Origin: an uncultured Alcanivorax sp.
GTDB taxonomy: Bacteria; Pseudomonadota; Gammaproteobacteria; Pseudomonadales; Alcanivoracaceae
Assembly: GCF_947258575.1 (NCBI RefSeq)
Contig: NZ_CAMYIV010000002.1
Coordinates: 310,001 to 374,000 of the forward strand
Reading direction: 5' to 3'
Length of the DNA: 64,000 nucleotides
Part shown: in pieces, positions 29,007 to 36,999 of the stretch
Layout: every line of letters begins with the position of its first letter
How positions within the stretch are numbered: the stretch's first letter is position 1
Notes under the pieces: generated by a model
Seen by the model: only the letters and a program-made list of their open reading frames with translations
Database searches by the model: none
What the model was told of the DNA's origin: nothing
Position numbers and translations under genes: made by a program

Positions 29007-30116
29007 TCAAGCCGCCGCGTTTTCCTTTGCCTGGCAGCCTTCCTCGTCACAGCCCGCCTGGCTGCGCCAGTCTGCGGCGAGACCGAAGCGGAGTTCGCCG
29101 GTGGTGATGGTGCTGGTGCCGGAGAAGAAGAACATGGCCACGGTGATGACCTGCAGGCTGAGAATAACCCCCGGTGACCAGAGGGCTCCCAGGCCGGCAG
29201 CAAGATCCGGCGACAGGCCCGCATGGTCCGGCAGGGCGAGGCTGATGGCAATGCCGTAGAGTGCGGCCAGCAATGCCATCATCTGGTATACCGAGAACAG
29301 TCTGCTGCCGCCACGATAGTCTGCCCGCAACGTTTCTGAATATACCCGCCACAACTGACTTCCTACCAGGCTGAGGGCAAAAGCCAGGGCGAATTGGCGG
29401 TGGAAGAATAGGGCACTGCAGACCAACGCGAGGGCGGTATAAACCACACAGGTGACCGCCTGGATGGGGATCACCTTGACGGCTTCCATCTCCCCGGCAA
29501 AGGCAATCTTTTTGGTCTTGCCGATAAACACATGATTCAGGGTGCAGAACAGGCGCTGGGCCCAACGCGGTGAGTGCCGCAGCGCCTTACCGTAGCAACA
29601 GCCAAAGCTGATGCACGCCAGTCGTCCGATGCCTTCGCCCAGCACATAGGCAATCGACATGGCCGCCAGCATGGGCAGAATCGGTAAAGCAGTCTGCCAC
29701 CAGTGCTGGCTGGCCAGATCCGCCAGCCACAGGAACAGGGGGGCGATAATAATGCCGACAAAGCTGGCACCGCCGACGGTGAAGCCATGGCGGTTTTTTT
29801 CCACCACGGTGGCAATGATCTTGGCGGCGGGCAGGCAGATTGCCAGTGTCCCCAGCGTCAGTATCAGTGCGGTGCCCAGCGACACACCGGCGGAAGCGGT
29901 TAATAGAATAAAGCAGGCAACCCCTAGCCCGCCGGCGATACCGGTGAAGAGGCCGTAGAAGGTCAGGTTCAGTCCCTGCCAGGAGCCATCATGGTTTTTC
30001 TTCAGGGGTAACGAGGCCACGAATTGCCAGCGCTCTTCGGGCAGATGACGGAACAGAAAGCGAAAACCTGCCCCGAAGATCAGGGCACACCCCAACAGAA
30101 ACAGATCCACAGCCAT
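29007..30116 (-). CDS. Prolipoprotein diacylglyceryl transferase-like membrane protein
   Basis: A 369-residue polytopic membrane protein with about 8-9 hydrophobic helices. The motif GEGIGRLACISFGCCYGKALRHSP (split: GEGIGRLACIS then FGCCYGK) resembles the G-x-GR-x-G(N/C) region of Lgt, which transfers diacylglycerol to lipoprotein Cys. However, true Lgt has GRxGNFxNxE, while this has a Cys-Cys pair, as in a divergent Lgt-like group. It is therefore probably a paralogue with another lipid-transfer role. AAGGA lies 7 bases before ATG 30116. It is a single gene, convergent with modC. Confidence 0.65.
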   Translation of the reverse strand: MAVDLFLLGCALIFGAGFRFLFRHLPEERWQFVASLPLKKNHDGSWQGLNLTFYGLFTGIAGGLGVACFILLTASAGVSLGTALILTLGTLAICLPAAKIIATVVEKNRHGFTVGGASFVGIIIAPLFLWLADLASQHWWQTALPILPMLAAMSIAYVLGEGIGRLACISFGCCYGKALRHSPRWAQRLFCTLNHVFIGKTKKIAFAGEMEAVKVIPIQAVTCVVYTALALVCSALFFHRQFALAFALSLVGSQLWRVYSETLRADYRGGSRLFSVYQMMALLAALYGIAISLALPDHAGLSPDLAAGLGALWSPGVILSLQVITVAMFFFSGTSTITTGELRFGLAADWRSQAGCDEEGCQAKENAAA

Positions 30117-30302
30117 AGCGAGTTCCTTCAGCGGTAGCGTCAGGGCTCAGCATGTGGGTATATCAGTGCGCAGGAATGACAGCCAGGTGACGGTTGTATG
30201 AAGGTGGAGCGCAGCAAGATTCAGGGAAGATCCGAGAAAGTGCGAGGTTAACTAGCGGCTTGAATAAAACTGGAAAGGAGTGCTTGGCGGATATTCTGCG
30301 GA

Positions 30303-30560
30303 CTAATCCCGATTGCGTAAAAAACACTCGGCGGCTTGCACGATCAGTTCGGTGACGGAGCGGTCTTCCATCAGGGCCTGCATTTTCAGACGTTTGTGCA
30401 GATCGGCGGGGATATCGGCGGTGAGGCGGCGGTAGCCATCACGAACAGCTCCCGGGCGCTGTGGCTTCGCGGCTTTCTTCGGACCGGGTTTACGAGCGGC
30501 ACCGTTACGCTTGCGGGGGCGTTGCTGCTCTTCAATAGTGACGAAATCGATCTGTTCCAT
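30303..30560 (-). CDS. Small ribbon-helix-helix-like DNA-binding protein
   Basis: An 85-residue protein from ATG 30560. A basic N-terminal arm (RPRKRNGAARKPGPKKAAK) is followed by a C-terminal RHH-type fold: the YRRLTADIP strand, then two helices (ADLHKRLKMQALMED, SVTELIVQAAECFL). This is the layout of ParG/CopG-like or plasmid-partition repressors, but no partner toxin or ParA is adjacent. It is divergent from the GMC oxidoreductase, whose promoter it may control. The ribosome site is weak. A longer reading into the divergent promoter is rejected. Confidence 0.65.
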   Translation of the reverse strand: MEQIDFVTIEEQQRPRKRNGAARKPGPKKAAKPQRPGAVRDGYRRLTADIPADLHKRLKMQALMEDRSVTELIVQAAECFLRNRD

Positions 30561-30708
30561 GGGTGCTGCAATGAGGCCGGCGAAGACAGTCGCCAGATTA
30601 CTGGAAAGTGCTGCAAATAGACAGGATTGGCCGTTAATTTTATAGTGCAAAACCTTGATTAAAAAAGCGTTGTCGCAAAGGCGACGAAAAGAACAGGGGT
30701 TGGGGGAG

Positions 30709-32280
30709 ATGATGGAAAATGTGGATGTCCTGATCATCGGCAGCGGCTTTGGCGGCTCGGTGATGGCCTGCCGGATGGCGGAGAAGGGAAGCCGGGTGGT
30801 GGTGCTGGAACGGGGGCGGCGCTGGTTGTCGGACGATTACCCATCGGTGTCCCAGCGCGACTGGTTCTGGGATGAAGATGAACCGGAAAAACAGAACGGC
30901 TGGATCGATTTCCGCTACTTCGGCGACATGAGTATTGCCATGGGCGCCGGAGTGGGTGGCGGCTCGCTGATCTACGCCAATGTCAGTATCGAAGCCAAGC
31001 CTGAGGCCTTTGCCCAGGGCTGGCCGGAGGCTATCGATTACGCCACGCTCAAGCCCCATTACGATACCACTGGCATCATGCTCAACGTGCAGGAGCTGCC
31101 GGGCAATCAATGGACGCCGCGAACCCATCTGATGAAGGAAGGCGCTGACGCCGTCGGGGCCGGCGACCGGTTTCGTATTGTGCCCCAGGCGATCACCTTT
31201 GATCCCGACTGGAGCACGCAACGGGATGATCCTTACTCCTATAGCCATAGCCAGAGCTGGGTAAATCCGCAGGGCAAAACCCAGGGCACCTGCGTGCATT
31301 GTGGTAACTGCGACCTCGGCTGTCCGGTGCAGGCCAAGAACACCCTGGATCTGAATTACCTGGCGGCGGCGGAGAATGCTGGCGCCGAAGTCCGGCCGCT
31401 TCATCATGTGCGCACCATTCGCGCCCTGGACGGCGGCGGCTATGAAGTGCTGGCCCGTGACCTGGACAATCATTGCTGGCGCCGCTTCAAGGCGGAAAAG
31501 GTGATCGTGGCTGCCGGTTCCATGGGGTCCACGGAATTGCTGTTGCGCTGCCGGGATCAGTACAAGACCCTGCCGAAACTGAGCCGCACGCTTGGCCATA
31601 ATTGGTCCTGCAATGGTGACTTTGCCACCATGGCGTTTTACGACGAACGCCAGATTTCTCCCACTCGGGGGCCGACCATTACCAGCGCCATTGATTACCT
31701 GGATGGGGCAGATGGTGGCGCCCGTTATTTTGTCGAAGATGGGGGCGTGCCCGATATTCTCGGCAGCTGGATGGAGCGATTGGGCAAGGATCCCCGCTTT
31801 GCCAGTACCCGGTTGGGTGCCGCCATGCTCAAGTATGGAGAGAGTAGCGATCCTTTTGCCAAAATGATGCCCTGGTTCGGACAGGCCATGGATGATCCCG
31901 GTGGCCGTTTCTATCTGGGCCGCCGCTGGTACTGGCCCTGGAAGAAAGACCGCTTGAAACTGGATTGGAATTATCGCAAGGCGGAAAAGGCAGTACAGGG
32001 GCTGGCGGACCGCCATCTTGCGTTGACCGCTGCCACCGGCGGGGATCCGATGACGCCAGCGACCTGGGACTGGTTCAAGGACCTGGTGACCCCGCACCCG
32101 CTGGGGGGCTGCAATATGGCAGATTCTGTGGATCAGGGCGTGGTAGACCACCGGGGAGAAGTGTTCAACTATCCCAATCTGTTTGTGATTGATGGTGCCA
32201 TGGTGCCACGGGCACTGGGTTTGAACCCATCACGGACCATTGCTGCGCTGGCCGAGTACGCCGCCAGTGAAATGGGATGA
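30709..32280 (+). CDS. GMC-family FAD oxidoreductase (cholesterol-oxidase-like)
   Basis: A flavin alcohol oxidoreductase of the glucose-methanol-choline family, 523 residues. FAD motif VLIIGSGFGGSVMACRMAEKG at the N-terminus, GVGGGSLIYANV, C-terminal HPLGGCNMAD (catalytic His) and GLNPSRTIAALAE. A Cys-rich segment (GTCVHCGNCDLGCPVQAKN) is typical of one GMC branch with ferredoxin-like Cys spacing. It could act on sterols or long-chain alcohols; the substrate is not determined. It begins at ATG 30709 or 30712, just after GGGGGAG. A TTG further up is rejected. Confidence 0.85.
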   Translation: MMENVDVLIIGSGFGGSVMACRMAEKGSRVVVLERGRRWLSDDYPSVSQRDWFWDEDEPEKQNGWIDFRYFGDMSIAMGAGVGGGSLIYANVSIEAKPEAFAQGWPEAIDYATLKPHYDTTGIMLNVQELPGNQWTPRTHLMKEGADAVGAGDRFRIVPQAITFDPDWSTQRDDPYSYSHSQSWVNPQGKTQGTCVHCGNCDLGCPVQAKNTLDLNYLAAAENAGAEVRPLHHVRTIRALDGGGYEVLARDLDNHCWRRFKAEKVIVAAGSMGSTELLLRCRDQYKTLPKLSRTLGHNWSCNGDFATMAFYDERQISPTRGPTITSAIDYLDGADGGARYFVEDGGVPDILGSWMERLGKDPRFASTRLGAAMLKYGESSDPFAKMMPWFGQAMDDPGGRFYLGRRWYWPWKKDRLKLDWNYRKAEKAVQGLADRHLALTAATGGDPMTPATWDWFKDLVTPHPLGGCNMADSVDQGVVDHRGEVFNYPNLFVIDGAMVPRALGLNPSRTIAALAEYAASEMG

Positions 32281-32282
32281 GC

Positions 32283-32312
32283 GTGGCTTCACGTGGCTTC
32301 ACGTGGCTTGCT
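32283..32312. repeat. Tandem decamer after the GMC gene
   Basis: GTGGCTTCAC is repeated exactly twice (32283-32302) and begins a third copy (GTGGCTTGCTTC), starting 3 bases after the stop codon. The period is 10, unlike the 7-bp arrays, but it contains the CTTCACG motif found in two of them. Confidence 0.7.
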
Positions 32313-32424
32313 TCATGAAACCCCTGACACCGTGCGGTTTGCGTGTTGTCAGTAAGGCAAGCGTGCTGCTCATTTCCGGGTACGATACATTGGTAGTCAG
32401 TAGAGAATCAGAGAGGAATCCACA

Positions 32425-32991
32425 ATGGCCGATGCCCGTTTCCATATCGTCTTTGCCGGTCAGCTGGTGAAAGGGTCGGACCTTGCGACGGTAAAGAGCA
32501 ACCTGGGAAAAATTTTCAAGATGGATGCCGCCCGGGTGGAGAAATTGTTTTCCGGGCAGCCGGTAGTGCTGAAGAAGGATGCTGACCAGGCCACCGCAAT
32601 GAAATTCCGCGCGGTGCTGAAACAGGCTGGCGCTGAGTGTGAATTGCGACCGGTAGCCGCCTCTGACCAGACACTGGCTAACTCATCGGCGCCGGTACCG
32701 GAACCCCGCGCAGCCTCTGCGGCCCCGGAAACTCGAGAGCCGACAGAGCCGGCGTCAGGCGAGCTGGAAACGGTGGGTACCATCCGCACCGGGGGGACCG
32801 GCTTTTCCGGGGCCTACTCGGTGGCGGAAGTGGGTGCGGAGATGGATAACAGGGAAAAGGTCGCTCCTCCACCAGCGCCGGATGTGGGGCACTTGACCAT
32901 GGCTCAGCCAGGAGAAGTGCTGGGGCAGAAAAAAGAGGAGAAAACACCGGTGGCACCGGACATCAGCCATCTGTCTCTGAAAGACGACTGA
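32425..32991 (+). CDS. Conserved protein of unknown function with acidic low-complexity tail
   Basis: A 188-residue protein. The first 80 residues form a compact alpha/beta domain (FHIVFAGQLVKGSDLATVKSN, then LFSGQPVVLKKDADQATAMKF, then LKQAGAECELRPV). This pattern recurs at the N-terminus of several uncharacterised gammaproteobacterial proteins. The rest is Pro/Ala/Glu-rich and disordered (about 82-170), ending with two short DISHL/DVGHL repeats. No signal peptide or catalytic motif is visible. The ATG follows GAGAGGAATCCACA. It is convergent with the DUF2914 gene. Confidence 0.65.
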   Translation: MADARFHIVFAGQLVKGSDLATVKSNLGKIFKMDAARVEKLFSGQPVVLKKDADQATAMKFRAVLKQAGAECELRPVAASDQTLANSSAPVPEPRAASAAPETREPTEPASGELETVGTIRTGGTGFSGAYSVAEVGAEMDNREKVAPPPAPDVGHLTMAQPGEVLGQKKEEKTPVAPDISHLSLKDD

Positions 32992-33010
32992 CGACCGTGC
33001 TGTTATGACA

Positions 33011-33862
33011 TCAGGGGCTGGATGCGGCCTGGAATACGGTTTCCCGCTCGTTACCTTCCAGGCGATTCAATAGCCGGTGACGACTTTGCAGCGCCGGATA
33101 AACCGGGCTGTCTGGGGAGATGGAAATCACCAGCGTTTGCATAAGTTCACGGGCGCCGTTTACATCCCGCTGGCGGATCAGTTTGTCCAGTTGGGCAAAG
33201 GCTTCGTTGTCTGCGGCCAGGGTATCCAGCTCAGCCTGTTGTTCCGGATTGGCTGTGAGCGCGCGAGCACGGCGTATCGCCACCTTGACCGCGCGGGTAT
33301 CGCCCAGATCAAGAAGCTGGCGAATCACCGCGTAGTTTTCACTGAGATCCACTGCGTCGCTCTTGGCTTTTTCCGGCGGCGCTTTGGGAGGCGTTTCTGA
33401 GGTTTTTTTCAGCGCTGGTGGCGAGGGTGCTGCTGGGGCTGGCGACTCAGTGGCTTCGCCATCATCGCTGAGCGTCAACGTCCAGCTACCCAGCTCACAG
33501 CCACTTTCTGTGCTGACGTTTACCTGCCACTGACCACCGGCAGCCAGATCAAGGCCGGCGAAGGTTTTTGACGACCAGGTGCGCCAGTAATCCGAGCTCA
33601 CTGCCAGCGGCACATCAACAATGGGCTCACCGTTATAAGACCAGGTATGGTGAAGCTGCTCGCCGTTGCCATCCTGGATGGCGGTAAAGAATAGCAGCTC
33701 ATCGACAGAGAGCGGGGCGGTTGTGAGCTGAGCGAGCGGTTCCCGTTCTTCCACCGCGGTGGTGAAAGCGGCACTGACCAACGTCGGGCATGCGTTGTCG
33801 GTGGCAGTTTCAGCGAAGGCCAATGCCGGAATCAGCAGGCCGGTGACAATGCAGATACGCAC
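33011..33862 (-). CDS. Exported DUF2914-domain protein
   Basis: A 283-residue exported protein with a signal peptide (RICIVTGLLIPALAFAETA). The DUF2914 domain (about 45-130) contains the typical VDELLFFTAIQDGNGEQLHHTWSYNG region (split: VDELLFFTAI, LHHTWSYNG), then WRTWSSKTF and GQWQVNV. A Pro/Ala/Lys linker (about 137-175) and a helical, TPR-like C-terminal part follow. DUF2914 proteins act in the periplasm, but their biochemical role is unknown. The start is GTG 33862, supported by GGGGGG 8 bases upstream. Confidence 0.78.
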   Translation of the reverse strand: MRICIVTGLLIPALAFAETATDNACPTLVSAAFTTAVEEREPLAQLTTAPLSVDELLFFTAIQDGNGEQLHHTWSYNGEPIVDVPLAVSSDYWRTWSSKTFAGLDLAAGGQWQVNVSTESGCELGSWTLTLSDDGEATESPAPAAPSPPALKKTSETPPKAPPEKAKSDAVDLSENYAVIRQLLDLGDTRAVKVAIRRARALTANPEQQAELDTLAADNEAFAQLDKLIRQRDVNGARELMQTLVISISPDSPVYPALQSRHRLLNRLEGNERETVFQAASSP

Positions 33863-34010
33863 CTTGATACCCCCCAGAATGTTGTCTGGCTGCCGCTTAT
33901 GTCTGAATCGTTTTTTGGATAGCGGCAGCGTCTACAACAAGACTAGTGGTACAGCGGCAACAAGGCGCAGAACTGCGTCACGTTAGCGGTGAACGTTCGG
34001 CTATGGACAA

Positions 34011-34565
34011 TCAGTCTGCCGAGGCGGATTCATCACCCTGATCCGGGCCATGGAACACCAGGTACAGCTCTTCCAGTATTTCCGGAATGCTCAGAGCCAT
34101 TTGCCGGACTACCTGGCTGTTTTCCCAGAGCGTGTCCAGGGCTTCGTCATCATCCACTCCAGAGATCAGGATGAAGGGCAGTAGCAGTTGCGCCATCTGC
34201 TCTTCATCATCCTGATACCAGTTATCTTCAGCCACGAAGACGCCGGTCATGAAACCGGCACACCAGCTGGCCAGATCCTGGCCGTCATCTTCCTGATAAG
34301 GGTCAAGCAGGCAGGGCAGGTTGATGGCGTCGCCACCGAGTAACTGGGTCACCAGCCTTTCACGCAGCCGGTTTAGGGCATCGGTGACTTCCTCGGGAAC
34401 CGGCATTTCCAGCTCTTCGCTGTAGTCCACCGTGTCCGTATCTGGCCCGACGGCCAGGGCACAGAGCATGCCATGGATTTCCGTCCAGGTAGGGGCGTCT
34501 TCGCCAAGGTCCTGGAAGTACTGGCGAACGGTGTTTTTCAGGCTGGGATTGGTAATGTCTGACAT
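34011..34565 (-). CDS. YgfB/YecA (UPF0149) family protein
   Basis: A 184-residue acidic protein of the UPF0149 family: EIHGMLCALAVGP near residue 30, then DLASWCAGFMTGV (about 95-110), both family hallmarks. There is no SEC-C zinc motif at the C-terminus, so it is the short YgfB-like type. GGAGGA sits 5 bases before ATG 34565; an in-frame ATG 21 codons upstream has none. It lies 69 bases downstream of the diguanylate cyclase on the same strand and may share its transcript. Function is poorly known. Confidence 0.82.
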   Translation of the reverse strand: MSDITNPSLKNTVRQYFQDLGEDAPTWTEIHGMLCALAVGPDTDTVDYSEELEMPVPEEVTDALNRLRERLVTQLLGGDAINLPCLLDPYQEDDGQDLASWCAGFMTGVFVAEDNWYQDDEEQMAQLLLPFILISGVDDDEALDTLWENSQVVRQMALSIPEILEELYLVFHGPDQGDESASAD

Positions 34566-34634
34566 GGAGTCCTCCGCTGCCGGCAAGCATACCGGGAGTT
34601 GTTCAGTGGCTCCAGGCATTCCCGGCATTATGAC

Positions 34635-35786
34635 TCAGGGCAGTTTAGCAATCCGGTCCCGTCCCCTGGATTTGGCGTCATACAGAGCAGTGTCTGCCCG
34701 TTTGGTTAATTGATCCGCGGTTTCTCCTTCCTGATAAGCAGTGAGACCGGCAGAAAAGGAGGTATGAAGCTCTGGAGCAAAATCGTAATGCTGTTCAGAA
34801 AACTGGTTGCGCAAGCGCTCGAGAGCGGCTTCGCTGGCGCCCTCGGAGGCGTGGGGGAACAGCACCACGAATTCCTCGCCACCATAGCGGGCCAGCAGGT
34901 CTGACTTGCGCAGGCTCTGACTGGCGATGCGGGCAAAACGGCTGAGAACCTCGTCGCCGCTGTGATGACCATAGTTGTCGTTTACCTGTTTGAAATGATC
35001 CAGGTCGATAATTGCCAGGTAAAGCGGGGTGTGATTACGGTTGGCGAGGGAGAGCTCCTCTTCCAGTCTCTCCAGGAAATGGCGGCGGTTATATAGCCCG
35101 GTAAGGTCATCGCGCACGGCAATGGCTTCCATGCGTGTGTGAGCGTCACGCAGGTTTTCCCGTTGGTCTCTTACCCGGCTCTGCAAGTTATGGATGTAAC
35201 CGCCCATGTAGATAAACCAGCAGAGGATCAGGGCAAGAATGATCCAGTGCCCGATCAGAAACGAAAAGATCGCCTGCTGGGGTGTTTCCAGCCACTCGTA
35301 CACCTGCAACGTGGTGAAGCAAAAAAGAGTAAAACCGGCCATGGCCATTTGCCGACGCCGGTCCAGGGCAAAAATGCCGAATGTCATCACCATAAAGTAG
35401 ATACTCAGCATGGCGCCACGCAGCTCGCGGGTATAATGCAGAATCACCGTGGTCAGGATGATACCGGTGGCCATCTGCAAAATGGTCAGGCTGGGGTCGC
35501 CGAGGCGTTCGCTGAGACCACTGCGAATGAGCACAAAGAACACCAGGTTGATCGCAAATAGCACCGAGAACATCATCAGGTGCGGGGTATCCGGTGCAAA
35601 GGCACTGAGCTCGACGCCGAGGATGGTGCCCACCCATAGCAAGCAATAGGAATAAACAGCCATTATCTGGCGGCGAAGGCGGGTGGCGCGCTCCGGCGGG
35701 TCGGCGGGAATCAGGGTAAACACGTAAGTAATAGGATCCTGTTGGTGGCCTGATGGCTTTTTGGCCAACTTTACCGTTTTTCTCAT
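34635..35786 (-). CDS. Membrane diguanylate cyclase (GGDEF)
   Basis: Makes cyclic di-GMP from GTP. The 383 residues comprise an N-terminal membrane region with about six helices (residues 42-205), a short coiled coil (RVRDQRENLRDAHTRME) and a GGDEF domain. The GGDEF domain has DDLTGLYNRRHF, DLDHFKQVNDNYGHHSGDEVL and the active site ARYGGEEFVVLF. RKSD five residues before GGEEF is an intact RxxD inhibitory site, so the enzyme should be active and product-inhibited. The membrane domain has no family I can name, and no ribosome site supports the ATG at 35786 strongly. Confidence 0.9.
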   Translation of the reverse strand: MRKTVKLAKKPSGHQQDPITYVFTLIPADPPERATRLRRQIMAVYSYCLLWVGTILGVELSAFAPDTPHLMMFSVLFAINLVFFVLIRSGLSERLGDPSLTILQMATGIILTTVILHYTRELRGAMLSIYFMVMTFGIFALDRRRQMAMAGFTLFCFTTLQVYEWLETPQQAIFSFLIGHWIILALILCWFIYMGGYIHNLQSRVRDQRENLRDAHTRMEAIAVRDDLTGLYNRRHFLERLEEELSLANRNHTPLYLAIIDLDHFKQVNDNYGHHSGDEVLSRFARIASQSLRKSDLLARYGGEEFVVLFPHASEGASEAALERLRNQFSEQHYDFAPELHTSFSAGLTAYQEGETADQLTKRADTALYDAKSRGRDRIAKLP

Positions 35787-35845
35787 TCGAGGTCACAGGG
35801 ATGTCATTGTGAGAGGTAGACAGGGGCTGACAAACTGTCTCGAGT

Positions 35846-35859
35846 GAAACAATCGTTTG
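35846..35859. promoter_or_regulatory. Candidate PsrA-type operator upstream of the acyl-CoA dehydrogenase pair
   Basis: GAAAC-AATC-GTTTG fits the known PsrA consensus (C/G)AAAC-N2-4-GTTT(G/C) and lies 36 bases before the first acyl-CoA dehydrogenase start. PsrA is a TetR-family repressor of fatty-acid oxidation genes in gammaproteobacteria. This is a single-site match, so regulation by PsrA is an inference. Confidence 0.5.
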
Positions 35860-35895
35860 ATTGGTTGTGTTAATTCGACCCCCTGAGGCCCGATC

Positions 35896-36990
35896 ATGTC
35901 GACCCCCCTGTTTGATCTCACGCTCACAGAAGAGCAGCGCATTACCCGCGAGAGCATGCGACGCCTTGCCCGCGACTCCCTGTCACCCCAGGCTCGAGCG
36001 GCTGACGACGCGGCGATGGCCAATCCGGCTTTATTGGATGCTATTAGTGGTTTCGGGCTGGCATTGATGCCCATGCCGGAAGCGCTGGGTGGCGTAGCCA
36101 TGCCCCGTTCGCCGTTATCGAACGCCCTGGCCGTGGAGGATCTGGCCCAGGGGGACATGTCCCATACCCTGGCCGCACTTCAGCCCATGGCAGCAGTGAA
36201 TGCATTGATGGATTTCGGTGATGAGCAGCAACAGGAGCGTTGGCTCCCGGCCTTGGCGGCGGAGACGTTTACCGGCGCAGCGCTGGCGGTCAACGAGCCT
36301 CGTGCCACTTTCGAGCCTGCTGCGCCGGCCACCATGGCCAGTAAAGACGGCGACATCTACACCCTCAACGGCGTGAAGAGTCTGGTCCCCATGGCTGCGC
36401 AATGTGAGTGGTTTGTGGTGGTGGCGGCTATTGATGGCGAGGTGGCGGGCTTTGTGGTGCCAGCGGAAGCGGAAGGGCTGAGCATTGAGTCCGAGCCGTA
36501 CATGGGCCTGCGCAGTGCCAACATGGCGACGCTGACCCTGGAAAACGTGGCAGTTCAGGCTCGTGACCGGTTGCCGGGCTTCGACCTGAATCGTCTGCTG
36601 GGCCTGAGTCGTATCGGCCAATGCGCCCTGGCGGTGGGCTGCTGTCAGGCGGTGATGCAATACAGCATCCCCTATGTGAAAGAGCGTAAGGCGTTCGGGG
36701 AGCCGATTGCCTGGCGTCAGTCCGTGGCTTTCATGGTGGCCAACATGGGCATCGAAATTGAAGGCATGCGCCTGATGATGCTGCGTGCCGCCAGTCGGGC
36801 AGAGCAAGGCCTGGATTTTCACAAGGACGCCTATCTGGCCCAGTTGCAGTGCATGGAAAAGGCCATGGAGATCGGTACCAACGGTATCCAGTTATTTGGT
36901 GGCGCCGGTTTTGTGCGCGATTACCCCCTGGAAATGTGGTACCGCAACCTGCGCAGCATTGCCGTGTTGCACGGCAGCCTGATGGTATAG
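35896..36990 (+). CDS. Acyl-CoA dehydrogenase-like subunit lacking the catalytic Glu
   Basis: A 364-residue acyl-CoA dehydrogenase fold protein. It retains the C-domain motif YVKERKAFGEPIAWRQ (about 258-273), whose Arg and Gln normally contact FAD across the subunit interface. However, at the canonical catalytic position it reads VLHGSLMV (His359) and the protein ends there, and the alternative IVD-type position (GLSRIGQCALA) has no Glu either. It should not catalyse alone. The next gene encodes a dehydrogenase with complementary features, so the pair probably forms a heteromer. GAGG lies 7 bases before the start. A PsrA-like site is upstream. Confidence 0.85.
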   Translation: MSTPLFDLTLTEEQRITRESMRRLARDSLSPQARAADDAAMANPALLDAISGFGLALMPMPEALGGVAMPRSPLSNALAVEDLAQGDMSHTLAALQPMAAVNALMDFGDEQQQERWLPALAAETFTGAALAVNEPRATFEPAAPATMASKDGDIYTLNGVKSLVPMAAQCEWFVVVAAIDGEVAGFVVPAEAEGLSIESEPYMGLRSANMATLTLENVAVQARDRLPGFDLNRLLGLSRIGQCALAVGCCQAVMQYSIPYVKERKAFGEPIAWRQSVAFMVANMGIEIEGMRLMMLRAASRAEQGLDFHKDAYLAQLQCMEKAMEIGTNGIQLFGGAGFVRDYPLEMWYRNLRSIAVLHGSLMV

Positions 36991-36999
36991 GAGAGAGTC

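Noticed and set aside
30640-32151. Minus-strand open frame of 503 codons antisense to the GMC oxidoreductase
   Set aside because: Shadow of a strong coding gene; composition is typical of antisense frames.
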